A stretch of DNA of 64,000 nucleotides from positions 327,024 to 391,023 of the forward strand of contig NZ_JABLSJ010000004.1 of NCBI RefSeq assembly GCF_013618635.1. The letters run 5' to 3'. Below, piece by piece: positions 17,052 to 25,949 of the stretch. The position numbers and the translations under genes were made by a program. Below the pieces are notes generated by a model, which was given only the letters and a program-made list of their open reading frames with translations, had not been told where the DNA came from and made no database searches. Each line of letters begins with the position of its first letter. Position 1 is the first letter of the stretch. Source of the stretch: Thalassobacillus sp. CUG 92003. GTDB taxonomy: Bacteria; Bacillota; Bacilli; Bacillales; Halobacillaceae.

Positions 17052-18390
17052 AACAATCTGGTGTTTCACCATTGAATTTTTGCAGACATTTGCACATATA
17101 TATTATGACAGACTGCCAATTTCCCTCCTGCTCTTACGGGATTTTCAAAAATTCACTGAAAAGAACTTATCAAAAATCGACACGCGTTTCATCAAGCGAC
17201 AACCTGAGTCCTCAATCCAAAAAGCGTGTGAGCCATATTTATTGAAATCGCGGCCAAAGCAGAATGCTGGCGGGTATATATTAGCTCGAGCCGATCTCTA
17301 CCCCCTGACTAAAAACTCGAAACAGTCCTATATTTATTTAGCGCATCATAAAAATGAATACAAACGAATGTTACGTCACAAACAGTGTCGTCCATTATAC
17401 AACCTGTCGAGCCTGCCAGAAAAAAAACTGCCTGTCAGCGAAGCGAAACGCGTGATGCAGGAATTGAACCGGATATTCAAGAACCGGCAAACACCTGCAC
17501 TCTACCGAAAAAAATATTTTTGTACATGGATGCGAAAAACAGTAAAGAAGTTATTAGTGTCCATACGGAAACTACACACTTTATTTGAGAAATATCCCAT
17601 TTCTAAAACGTTATACGGCTCTACCATCAATCGACACGGCGTCCTTGTCACCACCTTCGCCCAAAGCCGGCACATTTGTACGATAAACTTTCAGCACGGT
17701 ATTTTAGGAGATATCGGGCACCTGCCGCTCAATGCTGATATGAACCTCGTATGGGGAAAATCACATCAGAAATTCCTGGAATTTCACGGGGCCCCAAAAG
17801 AAAAAATCAAAATTGTTCCTCCCTACTTCCCAAAAAGTCACATCCATCAGAAGTCCTCCCCTCCTCCATCCCGACGCATTTCAACGCCTCCTAATAAACA
17901 TAGCACTTCAGCCCCTTACCATGTCCTCGTAGCACTACAACCTTTAGGTGAGGCATTCAACACAAAAATGATACGAGATATCGAAACTGCAGTCCGCCCC
18001 TATGCACCTAACATAAGAATCCATTACAAACTTCATCCGGATCAAAACGCTAGCACCTATAAACCTCTCTTATCCTCCATTCACTCTCGCATTCATCAAC
18101 ATGGAAGTACCTCTCTCCAACAGTTGATAACCTTAAGTGACTTCATGATCACCCATTCATCTGCAGCAGCTTACGAAGCATTATTATCCAACAAACCTGT
18201 CTATTACTATTCCAAACCGAAACCGATTTATTACTTAAAAAGTCAGCCTCAATTCATAAACAATCAGCAGAATACAAAGCGCCTGTTTATGAAGCTCATC
18301 AGCACACCTGGGTTGGTATTACAGCCGATGACGTTAAACGATCACCTCTCACCTGTATTAGGTACTTATAATATTGATGCATTCATCTAA
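17035..18390 (+). CDS. Putative GT-B-like surface polysaccharide transferase
   Basis: 451 residues. The C-terminal half resembles GT-B-fold capsule and polysialyl-type transferases: a QHG motif (220-222), NADMNLVWG (VWG at 239-241), then HYKLHPDQN, and near residue 375 a THSSAAAYEALLSNKPV stretch like the nucleotide-sugar binding segment of GT-B enzymes. The N-terminal half is basic and not recognised. Given the CMP-sugar pathway around it, transfer of a nonulosonic acid is a reasonable guess, not shown. The start is GTG at 17035 with GGGAGGGGGG upstream, overlapping the dehydratase by 17 bases. The VWG motif is shared with the two paralogues at 22107 and 23658. Confidence 0.6.
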   Translation: MQLKTKTIWCFTIEFLQTFAHIYYDRLPISLLLLRDFQKFTEKNLSKIDTRFIKRQPESSIQKACEPYLLKSRPKQNAGGYILARADLYPLTKNSKQSYIYLAHHKNEYKRMLRHKQCRPLYNLSSLPEKKLPVSEAKRVMQELNRIFKNRQTPALYRKKYFCTWMRKTVKKLLVSIRKLHTLFEKYPISKTLYGSTINRHGVLVTTFAQSRHICTINFQHGILGDIGHLPLNADMNLVWGKSHQKFLEFHGAPKEKIKIVPPYFPKSHIHQKSSPPPSRRISTPPNKHSTSAPYHVLVALQPLGEAFNTKMIRDIETAVRPYAPNIRIHYKLHPDQNASTYKPLLSSIHSRIHQHGSTSLQQLITLSDFMITHSSAAAYEALLSNKPVYYYSKPKPIYYLKSQPQFINNQQNTKRLFMKLISTPGLVLQPMTLNDHLSPVLGTYNIDAFI

Positions 18391-18406
18391 GAAAGGAGCT
18401 GGTATC

Positions 18407-19402
18407 ATGGCGGTTGATAATATCGCAATCATCGGGGCAGGCCAGATCGGCAGGCGCCATATGCAAGCTTTAAAATTGATCGATCGCCCGATTCGTTTGC
18501 ATGTCGTGGATACAAGCGACGCATCTTTGCACTTAGCTAAACAACTGTATGATCAAAGTCCTCCGCCCCGTTACAAACAGGAGGTGAAGTACGTCTCTGA
18601 TCTATCCGCACTCCCTCAGGACTTAAGTTTAGTCATTATTGCTACGACTTCTCGCGTCAGAGAAACAGTCCTGCATACGCTGCTTCAGGAAAAATCAGCG
18701 GCTTCTCTCATTATGGAGAAAGTCGTGTTTCAGCATGCTGATGCCTTCCAAAACGCATCTGATCACATGACAGCCAAAAACGTGCAAGCATGGGTAAACT
18801 GCCCGATGAGAACCTACCCTTTTTTTAAAAACTTAAAATCATTAATAGCACAATCACCATACCTTGAAGATACGATCACCTATACCATCAGTGGCAGCCG
18901 ATGGAATTTAGCATCCAATGCCATCCACCAACTTGATTTGCTTGCGTTTTTATCAGACGAATCGGAATTCAAGTTAGATTCAGGTTCACTTCATTCCACT
19001 ATCGTTGACAGTAAGCGGGATGGTTTCCTGGAAGTAACTGGGTCTTTAACAGGAACAGGAAGAAACGGGCAGCACATTACCATGACATCGTTTGCTGAAG
19101 GTTCAGCTCCTCTCGTTATCGACGTGCATACCGCAAACGTGCGCTGTATCGTACGGCCATCTGAACAAAAAGCTTGGATTTCAGAGCCTGTGAATAACTG
19201 GACATGGAGGGAGACAAACTGCGTCTTCCCCTATCAGAGTCAACTGACTCATTTCGTTGCACAAAGCATTTTAGATGACCGAACGTGCGAGTTGCCCTCT
19301 TTTTCCTTATCGTGGCAGCTCCATCTGCCTTTACTTCAGTCGTTGACCAATCATTTTAATAATCAGCGAAAAGAGGATGTAACGAAATGTCCGATATCCT
19401 AA
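18407..19402 (+). CDS. Gfo/Idh/MocA-family oxidoreductase (first of two)
   Basis: 331 residues with an N-terminal Rossmann fold (IAIIGAGQIGRRHMQAL, residues 6-22) and an EKVVF segment in place of the usual EKP motif of this NAD(P)-dependent sugar dehydrogenase family. A central NAIHQLDLLAFL resembles the catalytic-helix His-x-x-D region. It overlaps the next, related gene by 16 bases, and the two may act together on a sugar intermediate. The altered EKP motif suggests changed cofactor handling, or a partner subunit. The ATG at 18407 is chosen because AAAGGAG precedes it. Substrate unknown. Confidence 0.7.
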   Translation: MAVDNIAIIGAGQIGRRHMQALKLIDRPIRLHVVDTSDASLHLAKQLYDQSPPPRYKQEVKYVSDLSALPQDLSLVIIATTSRVRETVLHTLLQEKSAASLIMEKVVFQHADAFQNASDHMTAKNVQAWVNCPMRTYPFFKNLKSLIAQSPYLEDTITYTISGSRWNLASNAIHQLDLLAFLSDESEFKLDSGSLHSTIVDSKRDGFLEVTGSLTGTGRNGQHITMTSFAEGSAPLVIDVHTANVRCIVRPSEQKAWISEPVNNWTWRETNCVFPYQSQLTHFVAQSILDDRTCELPSFSLSWQLHLPLLQSLTNHFNNQRKEDVTKCPIS

Positions 19403-20373
19403 AGCGCATAGTGTTAATCGGAGCCGGATCAATGGCGATGGAATATGCGAAAGTACTGGAAGCTCAAAACATCGACTATTTGTGTATTGGTCGCAGTCAG
19501 AAGAGTGCTGAACGCTTCACTGATATGACGGGGCATTCTGCCATTTCGGGCGGAGTGGATGCCTATTTATCTACGTCTTCCTCTCTCCCCTTGCAGGCCA
19601 TTGTTAGTGTGGGCGTCGATCAACTCGCCCCAGTTACAAGAAGCTTGCTTAAACATGGCGTTAAACAGATTCTTGTTGAAAAACCTGCTGCTCTTAACAT
19701 CGATGAGCTGCGCCAGCTAAACCAGATAACCACTTTTCAAAAAGCCAATGTCTATGTAGCGTATAACCGCCGCTTTTATAGTTCCGCGCTCAAAGCGGAA
19801 GCATTCATTCGTGAGGATGGTGGTGTGAAATCGTTCACATTCGATTTCACAGAATTAGGTCGTCGCATTCAATCATCCAACACGCCTGCTGACATTAAGA
19901 AGAATTGGTTGTTAGCCAACTCCACACATGTTATCGATTTAGCTTTTCATTTAGGGGGCGAGCCTCAAACCATTACGACCCACCAAGCTACTCCTCTTAA
20001 TTGGCATCCGCCAGGAGCTGTGTTTTGTGGGGCAGGCAAGACCAAAAAGGGAGCACTTTTTTCATATCATGCCAATTGGAATGCTCCAGGTCGATGGGGA
20101 ATTGAACTTGTAACGGACAACAGAAGGCTTCGTTTACAACCGTTAGAGGAATTGCGCGTACAAATGCTTGATTCATTCGACTTCAAGCAAACCAGGACAG
20201 ACGATGAGCTTGACGCAAAGTATAAACCCGGGTTGTACCGTTTAGTTAAAGCGTTTCTTAATGTTGATGTTGATCCTGATCCTGATCCTAAACTTTTAAC
20301 TGTGAGCGAGCAGTATCGAAAAGCAGCGCAATGGTACCACCCTATCACTTACAGTTCATCCCCCACCCTCTAA
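19387..20373 (+). CDS. Gfo/Idh/MocA-family oxidoreductase (second of two)
   Basis: 328 residues. The Rossmann motif is VLIGAGSMAMEYAKVL (9-24), the canonical EKP motif is in LVEKPAAL and the catalytic-helix region is THVIDLAFHLGGEP. The family oxidises or reduces sugar hydroxyl or keto groups with NAD(P). Similar genes accompany many nonulosonic acid clusters, where their step is often unproven. The C-terminus carries a VDVDPDPDP run coded by 6-base near-repeats (about 20261-20288). It overlaps the preceding oxidoreductase by 16 bases and lies 15 bases before the CMP-sugar synthetase gene. Confidence 0.78.
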   Translation: MSDILKRIVLIGAGSMAMEYAKVLEAQNIDYLCIGRSQKSAERFTDMTGHSAISGGVDAYLSTSSSLPLQAIVSVGVDQLAPVTRSLLKHGVKQILVEKPAALNIDELRQLNQITTFQKANVYVAYNRRFYSSALKAEAFIREDGGVKSFTFDFTELGRRIQSSNTPADIKKNWLLANSTHVIDLAFHLGGEPQTITTHQATPLNWHPPGAVFCGAGKTKKGALFSYHANWNAPGRWGIELVTDNRRLRLQPLEELRVQMLDSFDFKQTRTDDELDAKYKPGLYRLVKAFLNVDVDPDPDPKLLTVSEQYRKAAQWYHPITYSSSPTL

Positions 20374-20388
20374 GAAGGAGTGATCAGC

Positions 20389-21084
20389 ATGGTCTCCGTG
20401 TTAGGCATAACTCTTGCGAGAGGCGGATCTAAACGTCTGCCTCGCAAAAACATAAAAAAACTTCAAGGTTTACCTTTGATCGAATATACAATAAACGCAG
20501 CACGAAAGTCTCGACATATCGATCGTTATATTGTCTCTACCGATGATCAGCAAATCGCAGATGTTGCAGCAAATGCCGGTGCACAAGTGCCGTTCCTGCG
20601 TCCTGCGTCACTGGCAAATGATACTGCGAGCGCTATGGACGCTTGTCTCCACGTATTAGATTACTGCAAGTCCAGTGAAGGCTTTGAGCCCGAGATTCTT
20701 GTCCTGCTTCAGGCTACATCCCCCTTGCGTACAGAACATCACATCGATGAAGCCCTTGCTCTCATGGAGCAGCAAGACGCGCAGTCCATCGTAAGTATGT
20801 CTACCCTTGAATACCACCCCAATACGCTATTGGAGAAAACGACAGAAGGCATGATCTCCCCCTTTTGTTCCGACTCCGATTTATTAAAAAACGGAACCAA
20901 TCAGGAGCTTTATCGGATAAACGGAGCTATTTATGCCATCAAGACAGCGAGTCTATATAAAAATAAATCCTTTTTCGGCCCATCCACTCTTCCTTATATC
21001 ATGTCACGCGAACATTCCATTGATATTGATACGGCTCTCGATTTTCAAATCGCTTCCCTGCTTATGCAGGATCGTTCCGATTGA
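20389..21084 (+). CDS. CMP-nonulosonic acid synthetase, NeuA/LegF/SpsF-like
   Basis: A 231-residue cytidylyltransferase. The signature LARGGSKRLPRKNIKKLQGLPL near the N-terminus is the CTP-binding P-loop of CMP-sialic acid synthetases. LLQATSPLRTEHHIDEAL and RINGAIYAI are further family segments, and HSIDIDTALDF carries the metal-binding aspartates. It would activate the nine-carbon acid made by the NeuB-like enzyme, with CTP, for transfer to a glycan. AAGGAG precedes the ATG at 20389. It lies 16 bases before the acetyltransferase gene in the same operon. Confidence 0.9.
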   Translation: MVSVLGITLARGGSKRLPRKNIKKLQGLPLIEYTINAARKSRHIDRYIVSTDDQQIADVAANAGAQVPFLRPASLANDTASAMDACLHVLDYCKSSEGFEPEILVLLQATSPLRTEHHIDEALALMEQQDAQSIVSMSTLEYHPNTLLEKTTEGMISPFCSDSDLLKNGTNQELYRINGAIYAIKTASLYKNKSFFGPSTLPYIMSREHSIDIDTALDFQIASLLMQDRSD

Positions 21085-21100
21085 ACGGAGGCGTGATGAC

Positions 21101-21721
21101 ATGATTGGTATAATCGGCGCAGGAGGGCATGCGAAAGTCATAACAGATATTTTCCAGCTCACATGCCCTCACCATCGTTTGGTGTATTTCACTTCTTCAC
21201 CTGCTCAGCTCGAGGGAACACCTACAACATTTTCAGATTCCCTTGATTCACTCCAATCAGAAGCTTCCACGATCACAGGCTGGCATATCGCTATCGGCTC
21301 GCCCTCGATACGAAAACACAAGGCTGACCAATTAACCGCGCAGCATTTGTCTCTCATCACTGCCATCCATCCAAAAAGTGTCATAGCAAAGAGTAGTGTA
21401 ATCGGCGCTGGAAGTTCCATCATGGCAGGTGCCGTTGTCAATCCTTCCTCTACGATCGGTGAAAACTGCATTATAAATACATCCTCAAGCATTGATCATG
21501 ATTGTTCCATTGCATCTTACGTGAATATTGGACCAGGGAGTCATGTGGCTGGGAACGTTCAGATCGAATCTCTAAGTGATTTAGGGGCAGGCACCATTGT
21601 CATTCCCAATATTAGAATAGGGAAGGGCTGTGTCATTGGAGCCGGGTCTGTCGTAATCACTGACATTCCTGATGACTGTACAGCCGTAGGAGTACCTGCT
21701 AAAGTGATTGTTAGAGAGTGA
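21101..21721 (+). CDS. NeuD/PglD-type sugar O/N-acetyltransferase (hexapeptide repeat)
   Basis: A 206-residue PglD/NeuD-family protein. The N-terminal Rossmann-like domain begins IGIIGAGGHAKVITDIF, and from about residue 85 it forms a left-handed beta-helix of hexapeptide repeats (VIAKSSVIGAGSSIMAGAVV..., ending VGVPAKVI). The catalytic His is expected in SSSIDHDCSI. It would N-acetylate the 4-amino sugar nucleotide from the aminotransferase, the third step of the legionaminic-type route. GGAGG precedes the ATG by 9 bases. It is the last gene of the plus-strand operon that begins at 16008. Confidence 0.88.
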   Translation: MIGIIGAGGHAKVITDIFQLTCPHHRLVYFTSSPAQLEGTPTTFSDSLDSLQSEASTITGWHIAIGSPSIRKHKADQLTAQHLSLITAIHPKSVIAKSSVIGAGSSIMAGAVVNPSSTIGENCIINTSSSIDHDCSIASYVNIGPGSHVAGNVQIESLSDLGAGTIVIPNIRIGKGCVIGAGSVVITDIPDDCTAVGVPAKVIVRE

Positions 21722-21850
21722 CTTTAGGTAATAAAAAAAGCGGTGAAACTCTGCCGTTTTGTGTTATGGACTATGCCAAAATTCTCTTAAACTATCGAAC
21801 AGTAATATCCGCGTAGAGGCTGGACTGTGCTGGAGTAAAATAATGGAAAC

Positions 21851-21882
21851 AAACCGCTTGGGTACTAAATCCAAGCGGTTTT
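21851..21882 (+). terminator. Probable terminator after the nonulosonic acid operon
   Basis: AAACCGCTTGG and CCAAGCGGTTT form a perfect 11-bp stem with a 9-base loop. The T-run after the stem is short, so efficiency is uncertain. Confidence 0.55.
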
Positions 21883-22029
21883 GTATGTACAGCATTATGT
21901 GAGTTAAACCTAAAACTTTTACCAGGGTATTACCATATTTTCAAAGCATCGAAAGGAATTTGTCCACCCCTTATTAATTTTATGGCGAGAGAATCAGAAA
22001 TCTTTTATCAAAACTGGGGAATGAACTAT

Positions 22030-22056
22030 ACGGACTGATAGATAAAACATATGATA
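22030..22056 (+). promoter_or_regulatory. Sigma-K-like promoter of the transferase-paralogue operon
   Basis: AC (22030-22031) lies 16 bases before CATATGATA (22048-22056), which matches CATANNNTA exactly. The start point would lie near 22063, about 44 bases before the TTG start codon at 22107. Confidence 0.6.
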
Positions 22057-22106
22057 TCAATAGCTCACTCATGAAACACTATACTACGAAGCAAGGAGGA
22101 AAACAT

Positions 22107-23573
22107 TTGTACGGTGATCATAAATTAAACAATCATCTCCGCATAAGGTATGGATTAACAAAAGAGTTTTTTGAAACGTTCAGTTCACTGTCTTACTCCT
22201 CCATTGAACTGCCCCTGACTATGATTTATCACTATCATTTCAGTGTTATAAAACCATTCGTCAACAAGCACCAAACCAATAACAGCTATATCAAGAAAAA
22301 ATCCTATAACTTTAAATCGATGAAAGAAGTTCAAAAGACCCTGTACCGGGCTCCATTATGCCAAAAGAACTTGGCTAATGAACCCGGGCGGAAAGCTGTA
22401 TTAGTACCAGGTGCATTTTTGCCCATGGCATTGAAATCATTGAAACATCATCAGGTCGTTTTGCTCATCTCAAATAAAAACGATGAAAATACCATAAAAG
22501 AATACCCCCGGATTCCAGCCAACTTTTCAATATTTAATCTCAAGCAAAGCACACTCTCCACCAAGATGCCTAAGAAGGCGTTCAAGAACATGAAGCACAG
22601 AGCTAACAATCTGATTCGTAAACAAAAGAATCATGAAGTGTTCGGAACCTCTTCCTTCAAGAGAATGCTTCACAAACAAATCGTCAATTCCATGAAGCAA
22701 ATATACGTGTTGCAAAATCTGATCCGTAAAAGGAAAATCAAAATAATTTTATATTTGAATGAATATATTGCTCCGGGTAATATCCTTGCCCTGTTGGCTC
22801 ACAAATTCAACCTCACATTCATAAATGTTCAATACTATTTATCAACAGATGCTTCGATCATCCCTTCCAGAGCTCATTACTATTGCGTTTGGGGTACGTA
22901 CTATAAAAAATGGCTGGAAGAACGTGGAATAGCCGGAAGCAAGATCTTGTCAATCGGCAGCCTGCGATTCGAAATCCAAAAAACCCCAGCCAAACTTAAG
23001 AACCGATTGACAGTAGATAAAAGGCTGCGGATACCCCATAATCACAAACTCATCACATTTTTTACCCAGGATTATCCTGGAAAAGTCAACTCATCTATGA
23101 TGAACTGGATCACTCATTCCATTTCTAATAAGCCTGTAACAGTCGTTATCAAGCCCCATCGAAGAGACCATCAAGACTATTCGCATTTTGTAAAACATAA
23201 ACAGATTATCTTGGCTCCTTCTAATTTTCACTCCTATGATCTTCTGAATGCAAGTGATCATATTATGGCCATTTCTTCAAATATAGCAATTGAAGGTGCT
23301 ATGTTCAAAAAAGGGATCATTATCTTACAGCCGAGTATCGCTTACGACTTTCGTTATAATTACAACGACTTTTACCGTCACCTTGCTAGTGCAAATGCTG
23401 GGGCCATCATTCGTAATAAACACGATATGATGCATACGATTAATAATCTGCTTCACTCCACTCAAGCTGAGAGCGCATTAATTGAGAAAGGTCAGCACTG
23501 TCTCAAATATACAATAGACGATGCGGATTTACCTTCTTTGCGTCTAAGACGTTTGATCGACGATCTCACATGA
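22107..23573 (+). CDS. Putative GT-B-like transferase, paralogue A
   Basis: A basic protein of 488 residues, not recognised as a characterised family. The second half has features of GT-B surface-glycan or CDP-glycerol-type transferases: HYYCVWGTYYKKWL (VWG 261-263), SIGSLRFE, VVIKPHRRDHQDY and SSNIAIEGAMFKKGIIILQP. It matches its neighbour at 23658 along the whole length, starting from the first residues (MYGDHKLNNH against MYGGEPLDNH). The TTG start at 22107 is chosen because AAGGAGG precedes it and because it aligns with the neighbour's start. The region is markedly AT-rich compared with flanking housekeeping genes, suggesting acquisition by transfer. It probably adds a sugar or phosphate-linked unit to the spore glycan; this is inference. 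Confidence 0.6.
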   Translation: MYGDHKLNNHLRIRYGLTKEFFETFSSLSYSSIELPLTMIYHYHFSVIKPFVNKHQTNNSYIKKKSYNFKSMKEVQKTLYRAPLCQKNLANEPGRKAVLVPGAFLPMALKSLKHHQVVLLISNKNDENTIKEYPRIPANFSIFNLKQSTLSTKMPKKAFKNMKHRANNLIRKQKNHEVFGTSSFKRMLHKQIVNSMKQIYVLQNLIRKRKIKIILYLNEYIAPGNILALLAHKFNLTFINVQYYLSTDASIIPSRAHYYCVWGTYYKKWLEERGIAGSKILSIGSLRFEIQKTPAKLKNRLTVDKRLRIPHNHKLITFFTQDYPGKVNSSMMNWITHSISNKPVTVVIKPHRRDHQDYSHFVKHKQIILAPSNFHSYDLLNASDHIMAISSNIAIEGAMFKKGIIILQPSIAYDFRYNYNDFYRHLASANAGAIIRNKHDMMHTINNLLHSTQAESALIEKGQHCLKYTIDDADLPSLRLRRLIDDLT

Positions 23574-23657
23574 TTATACCCTAAGTAGGTCAACTCCTGT
23601 CTCATGAGTATTGAATAAGTTTTTATTATTAAACCAAAAGAAAGAAGGTAACCTTTT

Positions 23658-25127
23658 ATGTACGGAGGTGAACCCCTCGATAACCATTTCATCATAACTT
23701 ACGGGTTAATGAAGCAATTTCATGATGCTTTTAAACACATTAAGTATAGGGGGATCCCCCTTACACTTATGATGTTCACATCATTTCAAAGCATCATCTC
23801 ACCTGTGGTTGAAAAACGAATGACTAAACCCACCAAGTCGCTTATCAGTCAGTACAAGATCCACTCGACTAAGGACCCTATGAAATATTTCACGCCCCCC
23901 CGTGTCGCTAAGAATCTATTAAACGACACTGAACGAAATGCAATTATGATGCCTGCAGCTTTCCTAACATTCGCACTCAAAAAATATCCAAATCATCCTG
24001 TTATATTGACGATATCCAACAAAATGGATGAAGACTCACTAAAAAATCGACATCTCCCCAAAAATTATAAAACCATACAGTTGCAAAACATTACCAATAA
24101 TACAAAAATATCCGCTCAATCGCGAAAAAAGTATAAATCAGCTGTAAAAAAAGTATTAAATAAACACCGAAAACATGAAATCTTCGGTTCAACTTCGTTT
24201 AGGAAACGCATTTTCGGGATTATGTTAGTTTCTATGAAAATCATCAAAGTACTCGAGGAATTAATTTTGAAACATAATATCAAAGTCATCTTAGGATTGG
24301 ATTTAGTTGGATTTCCAGGAAAAGCATTATCGATACTCTGTCAAAAATATAATTTGCCTTTTATTTGGGTTCAATATTGGTTACTTACTGACGCCTCTAT
24401 ACTACCTGCATTTGCTACCCACTATTGTGTATGGGGAGATAATTACAAACGATGGATGGAAAATAAAGGGATAGACTCTGGAAGAATCCGAACAGTTGGC
24501 AGTCTCCGTTTTGAAAATGAAAATCGGAAACCGAGATTAACACGAGACAATTTTAACAATCGATTAAACATTCCTAAGGAAAACATCATCATTACATTTG
24601 CAACTCAAAACTTCTCTCAACCTATTTCAGAGAAAGTGATCGCTGACATTATGCCCTGGTTTGAATCTGTTGCCGAAAATCTTCCTATCACCATTTTGAT
24701 TAAAACACGTCCTAAAGATAGAGCTTATTATCTAAGCTATGTCCAATCCAACAAAATAATCTTATCTCCTCCTTCACTGGATTTATATGAAATCCTCCAT
24801 CACAGTGATTTTCTTATGACCATTTCTTCGACGACTGCTATTGAAGCCACATTGTTTAACAAAGGAATTATTGTACTTCAGCCCAAAATCGATTACCACT
24901 ATAGAAAAAACTATAACGGGTATCATCGTCATTTAGCTAATGCAAGGGCGGGAGCAATAGTACGTAATAAAAAAGTGTTTTACAGGACGATGAAAAAAAT
25001 TGTCAAATATAACCGGTATCGAGCTAAACTGATCGAGCACGGCCAAACCTTATTAAATCAATCGTTGGATCTCTCTGCTCCTCCATCGGATCAGATTAGC
25101 CAATTGGTTAATACGTACCTCAAATGA
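23658..25127 (+). CDS. Putative GT-B-like transferase, paralogue B
   Basis: 489 residues, homologous to the preceding gene throughout, with HYCVWGDNYKRWM, TVGSLRFENE, ILIKTRPKDRAYY and SSTTAIEATLFNKGIIVLQP. The basic segment that contains KPHRRD in paralogue A reads KTRPKD here, so a histidine is lost at a position where GT-B transferases often keep one. The two copies may therefore use different donors or acceptors, or work as a pair. The start is the ATG at 23658 with AAGAAGG upstream. It lies 84 bases after paralogue A and 27 bases before the sulfotransferase gene, in an AT-rich tract. Confidence 0.6.
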   Translation: MYGGEPLDNHFIITYGLMKQFHDAFKHIKYRGIPLTLMMFTSFQSIISPVVEKRMTKPTKSLISQYKIHSTKDPMKYFTPPRVAKNLLNDTERNAIMMPAAFLTFALKKYPNHPVILTISNKMDEDSLKNRHLPKNYKTIQLQNITNNTKISAQSRKKYKSAVKKVLNKHRKHEIFGSTSFRKRIFGIMLVSMKIIKVLEELILKHNIKVILGLDLVGFPGKALSILCQKYNLPFIWVQYWLLTDASILPAFATHYCVWGDNYKRWMENKGIDSGRIRTVGSLRFENENRKPRLTRDNFNNRLNIPKENIIITFATQNFSQPISEKVIADIMPWFESVAENLPITILIKTRPKDRAYYLSYVQSNKIILSPPSLDLYEILHHSDFLMTISSTTAIEATLFNKGIIVLQPKIDYHYRKNYNGYHRHLANARAGAIVRNKKVFYRTMKKIVKYNRYRAKLIEHGQTLLNQSLDLSAPPSDQISQLVNTYLK

Positions 25128-25154
25128 AAAGAAAATTAGAAAGGAGAATTAATT

Positions 25155-25949
25155 ATGAAATACCTCTATATTAGTGGATTGATGCGTAGTGGAACCACGA
25201 TTGTAGCCAACTTCCTTAACACGCAAGACCATGTTACCATTTATCGGGATTTTCTTATTTCGTTGCGAAATCAAAAAATAGACAAAAGTGTTTTGACAGA
25301 AGGCGAAAAGTCCAACTTGATTACTGGCTTACAAAAAGAGTTCGATAACTTTAGCCTGCTACCTAGAGTTAATTATTCTGACTCTAACCAGCTGATCGAT
25401 ATTTATAAAGCTTCATTACGTGCTATCTCCTCACCAAACGATATTATCGTAGGAAATAAGTGCACGCAATCCCTCTTTGCTCTGGAGCCCTTAATGACTG
25501 ATCCTGACGTATTAGGATTATATGTCGTTAGAGATATACGCGATGTCTTATTGTCGACAAAACAACGATATCTTAATCAATCATCTTTTCGTGAATCCAT
25601 CATGACTAAACAATGTAACCAGTGGAAAACAGAAGTCAACCATGCTATGCGTCTGCAGAAAAAATATCCTGACTCCTTTTATATCCTAAAATATGAAGAT
25701 TTTGTTCAAAATAGCGTAAGCAAAGAACTAGCAGACTTCTTAAATTGTAAACTGGATTGGTCTCTAAAGACTTACAAAGACCGTGAAGGAGAGGAATTTC
25801 TTCAAAATTCCTCTTTTAACAACACATTTTCCGGAGGATTATCTACTTCAGCCATTGGCAGATGGAAAAAGGACACCGAGAATAGCGCATATTTGAGAGA
25901 AGCAGAAAGAGTCTGCAAACGTGAAATGAAACAATTAGGATACATGTAA
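25155..25949 (+). CDS. PAPS-dependent sulfotransferase family protein
   Basis: 264 residues. The 5'-phosphosulfate loop is GLMRSGTTIVANFLN (RSGTT at 11-15). The 3'-phosphate site is VVRDIRDVLLSTKQRYL (R126 or R129, S134). The C-terminal GRWKKD near 235 is the usual last PAPS contact. The family moves sulfate from PAPS to hydroxyl groups of sugars or other acceptors. Carbohydrate sulfotransferases are uncommon in Bacillus, so sulfation of the island's polysaccharide is a striking but unproven possibility. AAAGGAG precedes the ATG. It is the third gene of the operon starting at 22107 and ends 11 bases before the convergent YheC-like gene. Confidence 0.78.
   Translation: MKYLYISGLMRSGTTIVANFLNTQDHVTIYRDFLISLRNQKIDKSVLTEGEKSNLITGLQKEFDNFSLLPRVNYSDSNQLIDIYKASLRAISSPNDIIVGNKCTQSLFALEPLMTDPDVLGLYVVRDIRDVLLSTKQRYLNQSSFRESIMTKQCNQWKTEVNHAMRLQKKYPDSFYILKYEDFVQNSVSKELADFLNCKLDWSLKTYKDREGEEFLQNSSFNNTFSGGLSTSAIGRWKKDTENSAYLREAERVCKREMKQLGYM

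Larger units (their letters stand above)
21722..22106. other. Intergenic region before the GT-like paralogues
   Basis: It contains a weak hairpin just after the acetyltransferase stop (CGG/CCG with flanking A and T tracts, about 21733-21762), a perfect 11-bp inverted repeat (21851-21881), and a sigma-K-like promoter (22030-22056). No coding sequence was recognised. Confidence 0.55.

Noticed and set aside
20261..20288. Six-base near-repeats as a phase-variation tract
   Set aside because: Only four to five imperfect copies in frame; six-base units would not shift the frame, so no switching is expected.
16008..21721. Direct equivalence with the B. subtilis spsA-L operon
   Set aside because: Only the aminotransferase, synthase and CMP-synthetase classes are shared; the rhamnose genes and gene order of sps are missing.
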